Assembly: GCF_013344685.1 (NCBI RefSeq)
Contig: NZ_CP050137.1
Coordinates: 372,001 to 436,000, forward strand
Direction of reading: 5' to 3'
Length of the DNA: 64,000 nucleotides
Origin: Sphingomonas sp. CL5.1
GTDB taxonomy: Bacteria > Pseudomonadota > Alphaproteobacteria > Sphingomonadales > Sphingomonadaceae
The position numbers were made by a program, and so were the translations under genes. The notes under the pieces were generated by a model. It was not told where the DNA came from and did no database searches. It saw only the letters and a program-made list of their open reading frames with translations. Position 1 is the first letter of the stretch. Each line of letters opens with the position of its first letter. This document shows positions 55,595-64,000 of the stretch, in pieces.

Positions 55595-56419
55595 TCAAAT
55601 CCGCCGCGTCCCCGGATAGGCGAACAGCAGGTCGCTCCCCGCCTCGGCGTGCAGTGCCTCCGTGCCCGACACCATCACGCATTCGCCCGCGCGCCACGCG
55701 ACGCCGCCGACAACGCCGCTGCCGGCGATCGGCACGAGCCAGCCCCATGTCCCCGCCGGCAGCGCGATCTCGCGCGCGCCACCGTCCCAACGCTCCAGCA
55801 CGAATTTCGGCCCCTCGACCAGGATCGTCCGCCCCGGTGAGACCTCCGCCGGCATCGGCGGCGGCGACCACGGATCGAGGTCCGCCACCGCCACGCCATC
55901 ATCGAGGTGCAATTCGCGCGGTCGGCCGTAATCGTACAGGCGGTAGGTGACGTCGGCGTTCTGCTGCACCTCGATCACGGTCAGCCCGGCGCCGATCGCG
56001 TGGATCGTGCCCGCGCCGGAATAATAGAAATCGCCGGCCTTCACCTTCTTCCAGTCGAGCTTGTGCTCGATCGACCCGTCGAGCGCGCTGGCGCGCAATT
56101 CGTCGGCGGTGATCGGCGCTTTCGGCCCGATCGCGATGGTCGAATCCGGCTCGGCGGCGAGGACCACCCAGCATTCGTCCTTGCCGCGCGGCAGCCCGCG
56201 CGCCTTCGCCTCAGCGTCGGACGGGTGATCCTGCACCGACAGCTTCTCGCTGGTGAAGAGATATTTGACCAGCAACTCCGGCTCCTCCGGATGCGGCGAC
56301 TGGAACCATATCTCGCCGATCGGCTCGCCGCCCGGCGCGGGATCGGGGAAACCGGGATAGAGGTGGTGCCTTCCCCACGGTTTCTCGACACGCTTGGTGG
56401 CCAGCAAGGTCGCAGTCAT
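55595..56419 (-). CDS. Class I mannose-6-phosphate isomerase-like protein
   Basis: Cupin-fold enzyme of 274 residues that interconverts mannose-6-phosphate and fructose-6-phosphate. KPWGRHHLYPGF and GEIWFQSPHPEEPELLVKY open the fold. SVQDHPSDAEAKARGLPRGKDECWVVL gives the zinc ligands (Q, H, E), and GDFYYSGAGTIHAIGAGLTVIEVQQNAD the catalytic and second histidine region. It is the short bacterial form, about 275 residues. ATG 56419 has GGAG six bases upstream and is preferred over 56425. It may supply mannose-6-phosphate for surface polysaccharide. It is monocistronic. Confidence 0.9.
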   Translation of the reverse strand: MTATLLATKRVEKPWGRHHLYPGFPDPAPGGEPIGEIWFQSPHPEEPELLVKYLFTSEKLSVQDHPSDAEAKARGLPRGKDECWVVLAAEPDSTIAIGPKAPITADELRASALDGSIEHKLDWKKVKAGDFYYSGAGTIHAIGAGLTVIEVQQNADVTYRLYDYGRPRELHLDDGVAVADLDPWSPPPMPAEVSPGRTILVEGPKFVLERWDGGAREIALPAGTWGWLVPIAGSGVVGGVAWRAGECVMVSGTEALHAEAGSDLLFAYPGTRRI

Positions 56420-56520
56420 CTTCATCTCCGAAATAGCGGATCACCGGCATTCAACGCGCGCCGCGACGAATGCGTTTCCCCGTTGTTCGTGGCGGCGGGC
56501 ATAGGCTAAAGGCGTTGCAG

Positions 56521-57450
56521 ATGCGTATCCCTTTCTCCCGTCCGCTGGCACTCGCGCTGGTCGCCGTCGTTGCCCTTCCGATCGCCGGCTGCGCGCGCAA
56601 CCGCGCCAAGGGCGACCTGCCCTATGTCGCGCGCGACGTCGGCACGCTGTACACCGCCGCGAAGCACCGGCTCGACGCGCACCGTTACAAGGAAGCGGCC
56701 GCGCTGTTCGACGAGGTGGAGCGGCAGCACCCCTATTCGGTATGGGCGCGCCGCGCGCAGCTGATGGGCGCGTTCAGCCACTATCTCGCGCGCAGCTACA
56801 CCGACTCGATCCAGTCGGCGCAGCGCTTCATCTCGGTCCATCCGGGCAACAAGGATGCGGTGTACGCTTATTACCTGATCGCGCTATGCTATTACGAGCA
56901 GATCAGCGATGTGACGCGCGACCAGAAGATCACCTCGCAGGCGCAGGACGCGCTGGGCGAGCTGATCCGCCGCTATCCCAATTCGCGCTATGCCGCCGAC
57001 GCGCGGCTGAAGGTCGACCTCGTCCGCGACCATCTCGCGGGCAAGGAGATGGAGATCGGCCGCTTCTACGAACGGCGCGGCCAGTGGCTCGCGGCGACCT
57101 TGCGCTTCCGCAAGGTGGTGGACGATTACCAGACGACGACCCACACGCCCGAGGCGCTGATGCGGCTCACCGAGACCTATCTGTCGCTCGGCGTGCGTGG
57201 CGAGGCGGAGAAGGCGGCGGCCGTGCTGGGCGCCAACTATCCGGGCACCGACTGGTATCAGCGGGCGTACAAGCTGGTGAAGGAATATCCGCCGACGAAC
57301 ATCCCGCCGCTCGCGCCGGGCCAGCTCGTCGTGCCGGTGGCGACCGCGCCGGCGGCGGCGCCGGGCACCGCCGCCCCGCCCGCGCCGACCCAGGCGGCGC
57401 CGGGTTCGCCGACTCCCGCCTCTCCGTCTTCCAATACGCCGGGGTTCTGA
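56521..57450 (+). CDS. bamD: Outer-membrane assembly lipoprotein BamD
   Basis: Lipoprotein of 309 residues. The signal peptide ends in the lipobox LPIAGC, with C24 as lipidated residue. TPR repeats follow over about 40-250 (AAKHRLDAHRYKEAAALFDEV, then ARSYTDSIQSAQRFISVHPGN). An Ala/Pro-rich tail, 270-309, is disordered. BamD works with BamA to insert beta-barrel proteins, including the TonB receptors in this window. It is followed by recN, an order common in alphaproteobacteria. Confidence 0.96.
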   Translation: MRIPFSRPLALALVAVVALPIAGCARNRAKGDLPYVARDVGTLYTAAKHRLDAHRYKEAAALFDEVERQHPYSVWARRAQLMGAFSHYLARSYTDSIQSAQRFISVHPGNKDAVYAYYLIALCYYEQISDVTRDQKITSQAQDALGELIRRYPNSRYAADARLKVDLVRDHLAGKEMEIGRFYERRGQWLAATLRFRKVVDDYQTTTHTPEALMRLTETYLSLGVRGEAEKAAAVLGANYPGTDWYQRAYKLVKEYPPTNIPPLAPGQLVVPVATAPAAAPGTAAPPAPTQAAPGSPTPASPSSNTPGF

Positions 57451-57519
57451 CGCGATGATCCGGGCGCGGACCGCTGCCGCCCGGTTCATCGCGCGGCGGC
57501 GCGCAAGCGGGAACGCGCG

Positions 57520-59175
57520 ATGCTGACCGCGCTGTCGATCCGTGACGTGGTGCTGATCGAGGCGCTGGACCTCGAGTTCGGCCCCGGCCTCGGCGTGCTG
57601 ACCGGGGAGACCGGCGCAGGCAAGTCGATCCTGCTCGATTCGCTCGGGCTGGCGCTCGGCCAGCGAGCGGACAGCGGGCTGGTGCGCCACGGCGCGGCGC
57701 AGGCGTCGGTGACGGCCACCTTCGATCCTCCGGCGGAGGCGGCGCGGCTGCTGGAGGCCAACGGCTTCGAAGTCGAGCCGGGCGAGCCGCTGATCGTCCG
57801 CCGCATCGTCAAGGCCGACGGCGGCAGCCGCGCCTTCCTCAACGACCAGCCCGCCTCCGCCGGGCTGCTGCGCGAGATCGGCGCGCTGCTGGTGGAGATC
57901 CACGGCCAGCACGACGAGCGCGGGCTGCTAGCGCCGGCCGGGCACCGCGCATTGCTCGACGCCTTCGGCCGGATCGACACCGGGGCGACCGCGGCCGCCT
58001 GGGCGGCGCGGCGCGGCGCCGAGGAGGCGCTGGCCGCCGCCCGCGCCGAGATCGACACCGCCGCCCGCGACCGCGAATGGCTGGAACACGCCGTCGCCGA
58101 GCTGGACGCGCTCGCCCCCGAGCCGGGCGAGGAGCAGGCGCTGGCCGACAAGCGCCGCGCGATGCAGCGCGCCGCGCGGATCGCGGAGGAGCTGGGCGCG
58201 ATCGCCGGGCATCTTGAAGGATCGGAGGGCGCGCTCGCCCATCTCAGGCAGGCGGCGCGCGTGCTGGAGCGGGTCGCGCCCGATCATCAGGCGCTGGCCG
58301 ACGCGCTCGCCGCGATCGACCGCGCGCTCACCGAGGCGGGCACCGCGGAGGAGCGGCTCCACGACGCCCGCCTCGCGCTCGCTTATGATCCGCGCGCGCT
58401 GGAGGAGGATGAGGCGCGACTGTTCGAACTGCGCGGTCTCGCCCGCAAGCATCGCGTCCAGCCCGACGACCTCGCCGCGCTGGCCGAAGAATTGCGTGCC
58501 CGGCTCTCGCGGCTCAACGCGGGCGAGGAAGGGATCGCCGCGCTGGAGACGGCGGTCGCGAGGGCATCGCGCGCCTATGACGCCGCCGCCGCCGCGCTGG
58601 GCGAGGCGCGCGCCGCCGCCGCCGCGCGGCTCGACGCGGCGGTCGCGGCGGAGCTGGCGCCGCTCAAGCTCGACGCGGCGCGCTTCCGTACCGCGATCAC
58701 CCCCGCCGGCCCGGATAGCTGGGGCGCGGCGGGCCAGGACCGCGTGGAGTTCGAGATCGCCACCAACCCCGGCGCGCCGTTCGCCCCGCTGATCCGCATC
58801 GCCAGCGGCGGCGAGCTGTCGCGCTTCATCCTCGCGCTCAAGGTGGCGCTCGCGGCGGAAGGCGGCGCGGAGACGATGGTGTTCGATGAGATCGACCGGG
58901 GCGTCGGCGGCGCGGTCGCCTCAGCGATCGGCGACCGGCTGGCGCGGCTGGCGGGCCGCGCGCAGCTATTGGTGGTGACGCACAGCCCGCAGGTGGCGGC
59001 GCGCGGCGCGGCGCATCTGCTGATCGCCAAGAGCCACGACGGCGTCGTCACCCGTACCGGCGTCACCGCGCTTGACGAGGCGGCGCGGCGCGAGGAGATC
59101 GCGCGGATGCTGTCCGGCGCGACCATCACCGACGAGGCCCGCGCGCAGGCCGAACGATTGCTGGAGGTCGCCTGA
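57520..59175 (+). CDS. recN: DNA repair ATPase RecN
   Basis: SMC-like protein of 551 residues acting in double-strand break repair. Walker A is GETGAGKS near residue 30, then HGQHDERGLL, a central coiled-coil region (about 150-360), the ABC signature ASGGELSRFILALK and Walker B MVFDEIDRGVGG. Start MLTALSIRDVVLIEAL is typical. Its stop shares its last A with the next ATG (TGATG), so the cation exporter is coupled to it. Confidence 0.97.
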   Translation: MLTALSIRDVVLIEALDLEFGPGLGVLTGETGAGKSILLDSLGLALGQRADSGLVRHGAAQASVTATFDPPAEAARLLEANGFEVEPGEPLIVRRIVKADGGSRAFLNDQPASAGLLREIGALLVEIHGQHDERGLLAPAGHRALLDAFGRIDTGATAAAWAARRGAEEALAAARAEIDTAARDREWLEHAVAELDALAPEPGEEQALADKRRAMQRAARIAEELGAIAGHLEGSEGALAHLRQAARVLERVAPDHQALADALAAIDRALTEAGTAEERLHDARLALAYDPRALEEDEARLFELRGLARKHRVQPDDLAALAEELRARLSRLNAGEEGIAALETAVARASRAYDAAAAALGEARAAAAARLDAAVAAELAPLKLDAARFRTAITPAGPDSWGAAGQDRVEFEIATNPGAPFAPLIRIASGGELSRFILALKVALAAEGGAETMVFDEIDRGVGGAVASAIGDRLARLAGRAQLLVVTHSPQVAARGAAHLLIAKSHDGVVTRTGVTALDEAARREEIARMLSGATITDEARAQAERLLEVA

Positions 59176-60161
59176 TGGGGCTGCATCAACACGGACATGG
59201 CAACGGGCACGGCCACGCCGGTCACAGCCATGACCACGATCACGAGCATGACCATAATCACGGCCATGGCCATCACCACCACGCCCCGCCCGCGCAATGG
59301 GATCGCGCCTTCGCGATCGGCATCGGGCTGAACCTCGCCTATCTGATCGCGGAGGCAATCGCGGGGCTGCTGACCCATTCGGTCGCGCTGCTCGCCGATG
59401 CCGGGCACAATCTGTCCGACGTGCTCGGCCTCGCGGTGGCGTGGGGCGGCGCGGCGCTGGCGCGGACGCCGCCGTCGAAACGCTTCACCTACGGGTTGAA
59501 GGGGTCGACGATCCTCGCCGCGCTGGCCAACGCGCTGCTGCTGCTCGTCGCGCTCGGCGCGATCACGATGGAGGCGATCGAGCGCTTCGGCAATCCCGCG
59601 CCGGTCTCGGGGCTCACCGTCTCATGGGTCGCGGCGATCGGCATCGCAGTGAACGCCGGCACCGCGCTGCTGTTCGCCTCGGGCCGCAAGGGCGACGTGA
59701 ACATCCGCGGCGCCTATCTCCACATGGCCGCCGACGCGGCGGTGTCGGCGGGGGTGGTCGTCGCCGGCATCGTGATCTGGCTAACCGGCGCGGCGTGGAT
59801 CGACGCCCTGGTCAGCCTCGTGATCGTCGCGCTGATCTTCTGGCAGACGTGGGGGCTGCTGCGCGAAACCGTCGAGATGGCGCTCGCCGCCGTCCCGCGC
59901 GGGATCGACTATGACGGGGTCGCGGCCGCGCTCGCCGAGCTTCCCGGCGTCCACGAGGTGCACGATCTCCACATCTGGCCGATGTCGACCACCGAGCCGG
60001 GGCTGACGGCGCATCTGCTGATCCCCGCCGGCCACCCCGGCGACGCATTCCTTTACGAAGCGCAGACGATGCTCCATGTCCGCTTCGGGATCGGCCATGC
60101 GACGATCCAGATCGAGACGGGCGAGGCCGAATGCGGGCTGGCGAGCGCGGCGACGGTCTGA
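59175..60161 (+). CDS. CDF-family zinc/cation exporter with histidine-rich N-terminus
   Basis: Inner-membrane H+-coupled metal exporter of 328 residues. The first 36 residues contain 17 histidines, a likely Zn-binding tail. Six helices follow; metal-site residues lie in LLADAGHNLSDVLG (helix 2) and YLHMAADAAVSAG (helix 5). The cytoplasmic C-domain has HEVHDLHIWPMSTTEPGLTAHL. It belongs to the zinc-type CDF group (CzcD/ZitB-like). It is translationally coupled to recN, a stable local pairing with no obvious mechanistic link. Confidence 0.95.
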   Translation: MGLHQHGHGNGHGHAGHSHDHDHEHDHNHGHGHHHHAPPAQWDRAFAIGIGLNLAYLIAEAIAGLLTHSVALLADAGHNLSDVLGLAVAWGGAALARTPPSKRFTYGLKGSTILAALANALLLLVALGAITMEAIERFGNPAPVSGLTVSWVAAIGIAVNAGTALLFASGRKGDVNIRGAYLHMAADAAVSAGVVVAGIVIWLTGAAWIDALVSLVIVALIFWQTWGLLRETVEMALAAVPRGIDYDGVAAALAELPGVHEVHDLHIWPMSTTEPGLTAHLLIPAGHPGDAFLYEAQTMLHVRFGIGHATIQIETGEAECGLASAATV

Positions 60162-60219
60162 GTGGACGCGGCGCCCGTCTGAATTGGCTTTCGGAATCAG
60201 CCCGTTCTATATTCGCGCC

Positions 60220-60675
60220 ATGCAGCAGACCTTCTCCGCGCCCTCCTCCGCCGGTAGCCGCATCGCGAAGGCGACGCTCGTCGCCGGGACGCTTGATATC
60301 CTCGCCGCGATCGGGCTGACGCTGTTCTACGGCAGGCGCACCATTTCGGAGATGCTGGCCTATGTCGCATCGGGGCCGTTTCCCGGCGTGCCGGTGCGCG
60401 GGCTGCCGGTCGCATTGCTCGGGCTGGCCGTCCATTATGCGCTGATGGCGGTGATGGCGGCGGCGTTCGTGCTGGCGGCTGACCGGATGGCATGGCTGCG
60501 GCGGCAACCCGCCCTGGCCGGCATCAGCTACGGCCTCGTCACCTTCGTCGCGATGAACCTGATCGTCGTGCCGCTGCGCTTCGGCGTGATGCCATCGACG
60601 GCGGGGGTCGTGACGCAATTGTTCTGCCACGTCGTGCTGGTCGGCCTGCCCATCGCCTTCATCGCGCGGCGGTGA
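60220..60675 (+). CDS. Hypothetical membrane protein
   Basis: Protein of 151 residues with about four membrane helices (LVAGTLDILAAIGLTLFYG, VALLGLAVHYALMAVMAAAF, GISYGLVTFVAMNLIVVPL, FCHVVLVGLPIAFI). The spacing and the HY and N residues inside helices resemble small bacterial membrane proteins of unknown function. The start at 60220 has no strong ribosome site. Its stop overlaps the GTG start of the DUF418 gene, so the two are probably co-expressed. Confidence 0.7.
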   Translation: MQQTFSAPSSAGSRIAKATLVAGTLDILAAIGLTLFYGRRTISEMLAYVASGPFPGVPVRGLPVALLGLAVHYALMAVMAAAFVLAADRMAWLRRQPALAGISYGLVTFVAMNLIVVPLRFGVMPSTAGVVTQLFCHVVLVGLPIAFIARR

Positions 60676-61973
60676 GCGCCCTTCCCGGCGGAGCGCCGCC
60701 GCCCGCACGGATCGCGACGCTGGACGCGGTGCGCGGGGTCGCGGTGATGGGCATCCTGCTGCTCAACATCGTCTCGTTCGCGCTGCCCGCCTATGCCTAT
60801 GTCGACCCTGATTTCGCCGGCGGCGCGAGCGGGGCGAACTGGTGGGCGTGGGCGATCGTCTATGTGCTCGCCGACGGGAAGATGCGCGGGCTGTTCACGA
60901 TGTTGTTCGGCGCCTCCACCCTGCTTGTCGCGGAGCGCGCGCTGGCGGGCGGCGCCAGCCCGGCGCGGGTGCATCATGCGCGGATGGCGAGCCTGTTCGC
61001 GATCGGCCTCGTCCATGCCTACCTGATCTGGGCCGGCGACATCTTGACGCTCTACGCGGTGTGCGGCGCGCTGCTGTTCGCATTGTGGCGCTGGCCGGCG
61101 CGGCTGCTCGCCGGGGCGGCGGCGGGGCTGCTGATGTGGCAGCTCGCGGTCGGCGTGCTCGACTATATCGACACGCGGCGGTTCGAGGCGGTCGCCGCCG
61201 CGCCGAACGCGAGCGAGGCGGTGCGCGCGCAATGGGCGAGCTATCGCGCCGCGCTGGTGCCGCCGCATCCGCCCGCCGCGAGCGAGATCGCCACCTATCG
61301 CGGCGGCTGGCGCGAGATCGCCTCCGCCCGCGCGCGCGAGGCGACCTTTCTCGAGACGCAGGTGATGCCGGGGATGCTCCCCGAGACGCTTGGGCTGATG
61401 CTGCTCGGCATGACGCTGTTCCGCGCCGGCTTCTTCTCCGGCGCATGGCCGCGCCGCGCTTATTGGGGCGTGGCGATCGGCGGCTATGCGCTCACCATCC
61501 CGCCTTATGCCGTGCTGGCATTGTGGCTGACGCGGACGCGGTTCGATCCGATCGTGCTGATCCTCAGCGAGCCGCTGCATCTCGTGCTGCTGCGACCGTG
61601 GATGGCGCTGGCCCATGCCGCGCTCGTCATCCTGCTCGTCACCTCGGCGCGCGCGCGATGGCTGACCGCGCGGATCGCCGCCGCCGGGCGGATGGCGTTC
61701 AGCAACTATCTCGGCACCAGCATCGTCTGCACGTCGCTGTTCTACGGCTACGGGCTGGGCTGGTTCGGGCGGCTTGAACGGTGGCAGCTCTATCCGGTGG
61801 TGCTGGCGGTCTGGGCGCTGATGCTGCTGTGGTCGAAACCGTGGCTGGGCCGATTCGCTTATGGCCCGTGCGAATGGCTCTGGCGCAGCATCGCGCGCGG
61901 CAGATGGCAGCCGATGCGGCGGTCGCGTAATTGCGAACCATCCGCAAAAGCACTTGCGAGCGCATCGCAGTAA
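60672..61973 (+). CDS. DUF418-family membrane protein
   Basis: Membrane protein of 433 residues with about ten helices. RIATLDAVRGVAVMGILLLNI and GKMRGLFTMLFGAS are the conserved N-terminal signatures of the DUF418/YeiB group. The C-terminal DUF418 domain contains AAGRMAFSNYLGTSIVCTSLFYGYGLGWFG. These proteins are related to membrane acyltransferases; substrate is unknown. The GTG at 60672 overlaps the preceding stop. Two Fur-box-like repeats that probably serve bfd overlap its 3' end. Confidence 0.88.
   Translation: MSALPGGAPPPARIATLDAVRGVAVMGILLLNIVSFALPAYAYVDPDFAGGASGANWWAWAIVYVLADGKMRGLFTMLFGASTLLVAERALAGGASPARVHHARMASLFAIGLVHAYLIWAGDILTLYAVCGALLFALWRWPARLLAGAAAGLLMWQLAVGVLDYIDTRRFEAVAAAPNASEAVRAQWASYRAALVPPHPPAASEIATYRGGWREIASARAREATFLETQVMPGMLPETLGLMLLGMTLFRAGFFSGAWPRRAYWGVAIGGYALTIPPYAVLALWLTRTRFDPIVLILSEPLHLVLLRPWMALAHAALVILLVTSARARWLTARIAAAGRMAFSNYLGTSIVCTSLFYGYGLGWFGRLERWQLYPVVLAVWALMLLWSKPWLGRFAYGPCEWLWRSIARGRWQPMRRSRNCEPSAKALASASQ
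61931..61970 (+). promoter_or_regulatory. Two tandem Fur-box-like inverted repeats upstream of bfd
   Basis: TTGCG-N7-CGCAA at 61931-61947 and TTGCGA-N5-TCGCAG at 61954-61970 begin 23 bp apart, roughly two helical turns. They lie 37-76 bp before the bfd start. Their form resembles alphaproteobacterial Fur-type sites, and the downstream genes are iron-storage genes. Binding by Fur is inference. Confidence 0.55.
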
Positions 61974-62006
61974 CGATAGATGATCGGCAGAGCCAAGGAG
62001 AGCCGC

Positions 62007-62177
62007 ATGGTCGTCTGCGTGTGCAATGCCATTCGTGAAGCCGAGGTGCGCGAGGCCGCGCGCGCCGGATCGAAGACGACCTGTCAGGCTTATCGCTCGC
62101 TCGGCCGTCAGCCGAAATGCGGCCAGTGCGTGACGTATGCGCGATCCATTATCGATCAGGAACGCGCTGCTGCGTAA
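62007..62177 (+). CDS. bfd: Bacterioferritin-associated ferredoxin
   Basis: [2Fe-2S] protein of 56 residues that reduces the bacterioferritin core to release iron. The four cysteine ligands appear in VVCVCNA and KCGQC (with C-x-C and C-x2-C spacing). The start at 62007 has AAGGAG upstream and gives the standard length. It lies 100 bp upstream of bfr in the same direction, and two Fur-like repeats precede it. The bfr gene has its own GGAG, so one or two transcripts are possible. Confidence 0.93.
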   Translation: MVVCVCNAIREAEVREAARAGSKTTCQAYRSLGRQPKCGQCVTYARSIIDQERAAA

Positions 62178-62277
62178 CAGTCGCAGCAAGGAAAACCGCA
62201 GAAATCCGCCATTTTTCCGGTTGCCGCAGCTATCCGCCGCGCGGTAGAATAGATGCTTCAACCGGAGACATGAAGAA

Positions 62278-62757
62278 ATGAAGGGCGACCCGCGCGTCAT
62301 CGAACTGCTCAACGAGACGCTGAAGAACGAGCTGACCGCTATCAATCAATATTGGTTGCACCACCGCCTGCTCGACCATTGGGGCGTGAAGAAGCTCGCC
62401 GCGTTCGAGCGCCACGAATCGATCGACGAGATGAAGCACGCCGACTGGCTGGCGGAGCGCATCCTGTTCCTGGACGGGCTGCCGAACTTCCAGCTTCTCG
62501 GCCGGCTGCGCATCGGCGAATCGGTGGAGGAAGTGCTGAAGGCCGATCTGGCGCTCGAGCTGGAGGCGGTGGCCCAGCTCAAGGGCGCGGTCGCGCATTG
62601 CGAGGAAGTGAAGGATTACGTCAGCCGCGACCTGTTCACCAAGATCCTCGAAAGCGAGGAGGAGCATGTCGATACGCTGGAGCGCCAGTTCGACATGATC
62701 GAACGGATGGGCTTGCAGAACTACATCCAGCTCAACGCCAAGAGCGAGGACGAGTAA
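62278..62757 (+). CDS. bfr: Bacterioferritin
   Basis: Iron-storage protein of 159 residues that forms a 24-subunit cage. All key residues are visible at canonical positions: diiron ligands E18, E51, H54, E94, E127 and H130, and the haem-binding M52. The full four-helix bundle is present with QLNAKSEDE as the tail. It oxidises and stores Fe(II); bfd upstream would mobilise it. It is convergent with the Hpt gene, 40 bp away. Confidence 0.97.
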   Translation: MKGDPRVIELLNETLKNELTAINQYWLHHRLLDHWGVKKLAAFERHESIDEMKHADWLAERILFLDGLPNFQLLGRLRIGESVEEVLKADLALELEAVAQLKGAVAHCEEVKDYVSRDLFTKILESEEEHVDTLERQFDMIERMGLQNYIQLNAKSEDE

Positions 62758-62797
62758 CGGGTTGCGTCGCGCCTTGGCCCTAGCGGGCGGCGCGGCG

Positions 62798-63229
62798 TCA
62801 CGCCTGGCCGAAGCCTCCCGGAGCGGGGCGGCGGCCGAAGGCGACGGGGCGGCGCTCCGCCAGCGGGTTCGTTTCCCGCTCCAGCAGCGCCAGCGTCTGC
62901 TCGAACAGCGGGCGCAATTTGACGATATCCTCGATCAGTCCGGTCGGCGCGTCGCGCGTCTCGACGCAATAGCGCGCGGCCAGCTCGATCGATTCCGCCA
63001 GCGCGGCCAGCGGCTCCGCCCCGAACTGGAGGGATTCGCCCTTCAATGTATGGGCGGGGATCACCATCGCGGCGGCGTTCTGCGCCTGCGCCGCCTCCTC
63101 GATCGCCGCGAGCGACTTCACGCCGTCCTCGCGGAAATAGCCCAGGATGCGGATGAAGCCCGCGCCCAGCTCCGTGCGGGCACGCGCAAAAACATTCCAG
63201 TCGACCAGCGTGGAGCCTTCGAACGACAC
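62798..63229 (-). CDS. Histidine phosphotransfer (Hpt) domain protein
   Basis: Single-domain protein of 143 residues. The phosphoacceptor motif is IPAHTLKGESLQFGAE, with His in AHTLKG. The four-helix Hpt bundle spans about 20-120, and a Pro/Arg-rich tail follows. It would relay phosphate between a hybrid histidine kinase and a response regulator, neither of which is nearby. The start is a GTG at 63229 behind a G-rich stretch. It lies between bfr and der, separated from der by 115 bp. Confidence 0.87.
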   Translation of the reverse strand: MSFEGSTLVDWNVFARARTELGAGFIRILGYFREDGVKSLAAIEEAAQAQNAAAMVIPAHTLKGESLQFGAEPLAALAESIELAARYCVETRDAPTGLIEDIVKLRPLFEQTLALLERETNPLAERRPVAFGRRPAPGGFGQA

Positions 63230-63344
63230 CCCCGTCTCCCTCCGTGCCCGCGTTGCGGCGTCCGATGCGATAGCTAACCGAAGATCGTAAACACCACGTA
63301 ACCATGGGTTAGCCTCGGGAAACTTTCGTGCGGCGATGCCCGCT

Positions 63345-64000
63345 CTACCCCTTGCCCTGCGTGAACGGATTGCGCGGCGCGCGCAGCGTCAGGCGCACCG
63401 GCACCGCCCCGAAGCCAAGGTCGCGGCGCAGGCTGTTCATCAGATAGCGTTCGTAGCTGGCGGGAAGCTGATCGACGCGCGTGCCGAAGATGACGAAGCT
63501 CGGCGGGCGCGATTTCACCTGCGTCACATAGCGCATCTTGATGCGCTTGCCGCCGGGCGCGGGCGGCGGATTGGCCTCGATCGCGCGCTCGAACCAGCGG
63601 TTCAGCTCGCCGGTCGGCACGCGGCGCGACCATGCGGCGCGCGTCTCGAAGGCGGCGGCGAGAAGCTGGTCGATGCCTTTGCCCGTCACCGCCGAGACGG
63701 TGAGCAGCGGCACGCCCTTCACCTGGCTGAGGCCGTCCTCCAGCGCCTTGCGCACGCCGTTGAACAGCGACGAAGGGTCGGCCGCGACATCCCATTTGTT
63801 GAGCGCGATCAGCAGCGCGCGGCCTTCCGACAGCACCTTGTCGGCGATGCGCAGGTCCTGCGCCTCCAGCCCCAGCGTCGCGTCGAGCAGCAGCACCACC
63901 ACCTCGGCGAAATCGACCGCGTGGAGCGCGTCGGCCACCGAGAGCTTCTCCAGCTTGTCCTGCACCTTGGCGCGCTTGCGCATCCCGGCGGTGTCGATCA
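63345..64000 (-). CDS. der: Ribosome-assembly GTPase Der (EngA), C-terminal part
   Basis: About 218 residues from the second G domain to the C-terminus; the N-terminus lies beyond the right edge. The frame enters with IDTAGMRKR (G3 DTAG), then LLDATLG, ALNKWD (G4 NKWD) and VSAVTGKG (G5). The KH-like domain follows, with YVTQVKSRPPSFVIFGTRVDQLP. Der is an essential tandem GTPase for 50S subunit maturation. Ordinary family member; nothing odd is seen. Confidence 0.95.
   Translation of the reverse strand, partial: IDTAGMRKRAKVQDKLEKLSVADALHAVDFAEVVVLLLDATLGLEAQDLRIADKVLSEGRALLIALNKWDVAADPSSLFNGVRKALEDGLSQVKGVPLLTVSAVTGKGIDQLLAAAFETRAAWSRRVPTGELNRWFERAIEANPPPAPGGKRIKMRYVTQVKSRPPSFVIFGTRVDQLPASYERYLMNSLRRDLGFGAVPVRLTLRAPRNPFTQGKG

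Overview
The window is GC-rich (about 70 percent by eye), densely packed chromosomal DNA from an alphaproteobacterium, most probably a sphingomonad (Sphingomonas, Sphingobium or a relative). The clues are large TonB-dependent receptors, two secreted proteins with the PEPxxWA-type C-terminal sorting signal, a ThiS-ThiG fusion, the aroQ-accB-accC and bamD-recN orders, many hydrolases with signal peptides, and pervasive ATGA/GTGA/TGATG stop-start overlaps. I see no rRNA, tRNA, CRISPR array, insertion sequence or prophage. Both ends cut genes: an M14 peptidase at the left and der at the right.

1-9.5 kb: an M14 metallopeptidase diverges from a TonB-dependent receptor. Next comes a nitric-oxide-type stress island: an NsrR-like Rrf2 regulator opposite a group III truncated haemoglobin and a membrane-anchored DUF1971 protein, with inverted repeats between them. 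A LysR regulator then diverges from a 16-codon leader coupled to a four-helix membrane protein and a 1-Cys peroxiredoxin. A PSMA-like M28 peptidase follows.

9.5-21.8 kb: a four-gene operon (small membrane protein, sulfatase, TetR regulator, thioredoxin-fold isomerase-like protein) runs divergently from a metallo-beta-lactamase-fold protein. A MarR regulator with a perfect 17-bp palindrome diverges from a ClC chloride transporter. A 976-residue M14 peptidase and a membrane diguanylate cyclase follow.

22-29.6 kb: a phthalate-type catabolic locus. A Rieske oxygenase, a spinster-like MFS transporter and an S9 peptidase lie on one strand. A Gfo/Idh/MocA dehydrogenase, a 4,5-dihydroxyphthalate decarboxylase-like protein and an ABM-domain protein lie on the other. 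A 9-6-9 inverted repeat sits in the shared promoter, but no regulator is encoded nearby.

29.6-41.9 kb: a glycan or glycoside utilisation locus. It has a GH1 glycosidase and a TetR-GH3-carboxylesterase-GH20 operon. Divergent from the operon are a TonB receptor, an exported xylose-isomerase-like TIM-barrel protein and an SGNH esterase. A CTGTAA-A-TTACAG palindrome lies inside the receptor promoter.

41.9-64 kb: mainly housekeeping. It holds purC, purU, a prolyl-tRNA editing protein, thiSG, aroQ, accB, accC, arsC, a phospholipase D-family protein, purL, a mannose-6-phosphate isomerase, bamD, recN, a zinc-type CDF exporter, bfd and bfr (with two Fur-box-like repeats), an orphan Hpt protein and der. 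Two PEPxxWA-CTERM genes and a REP-like inverted repeat are interspersed.
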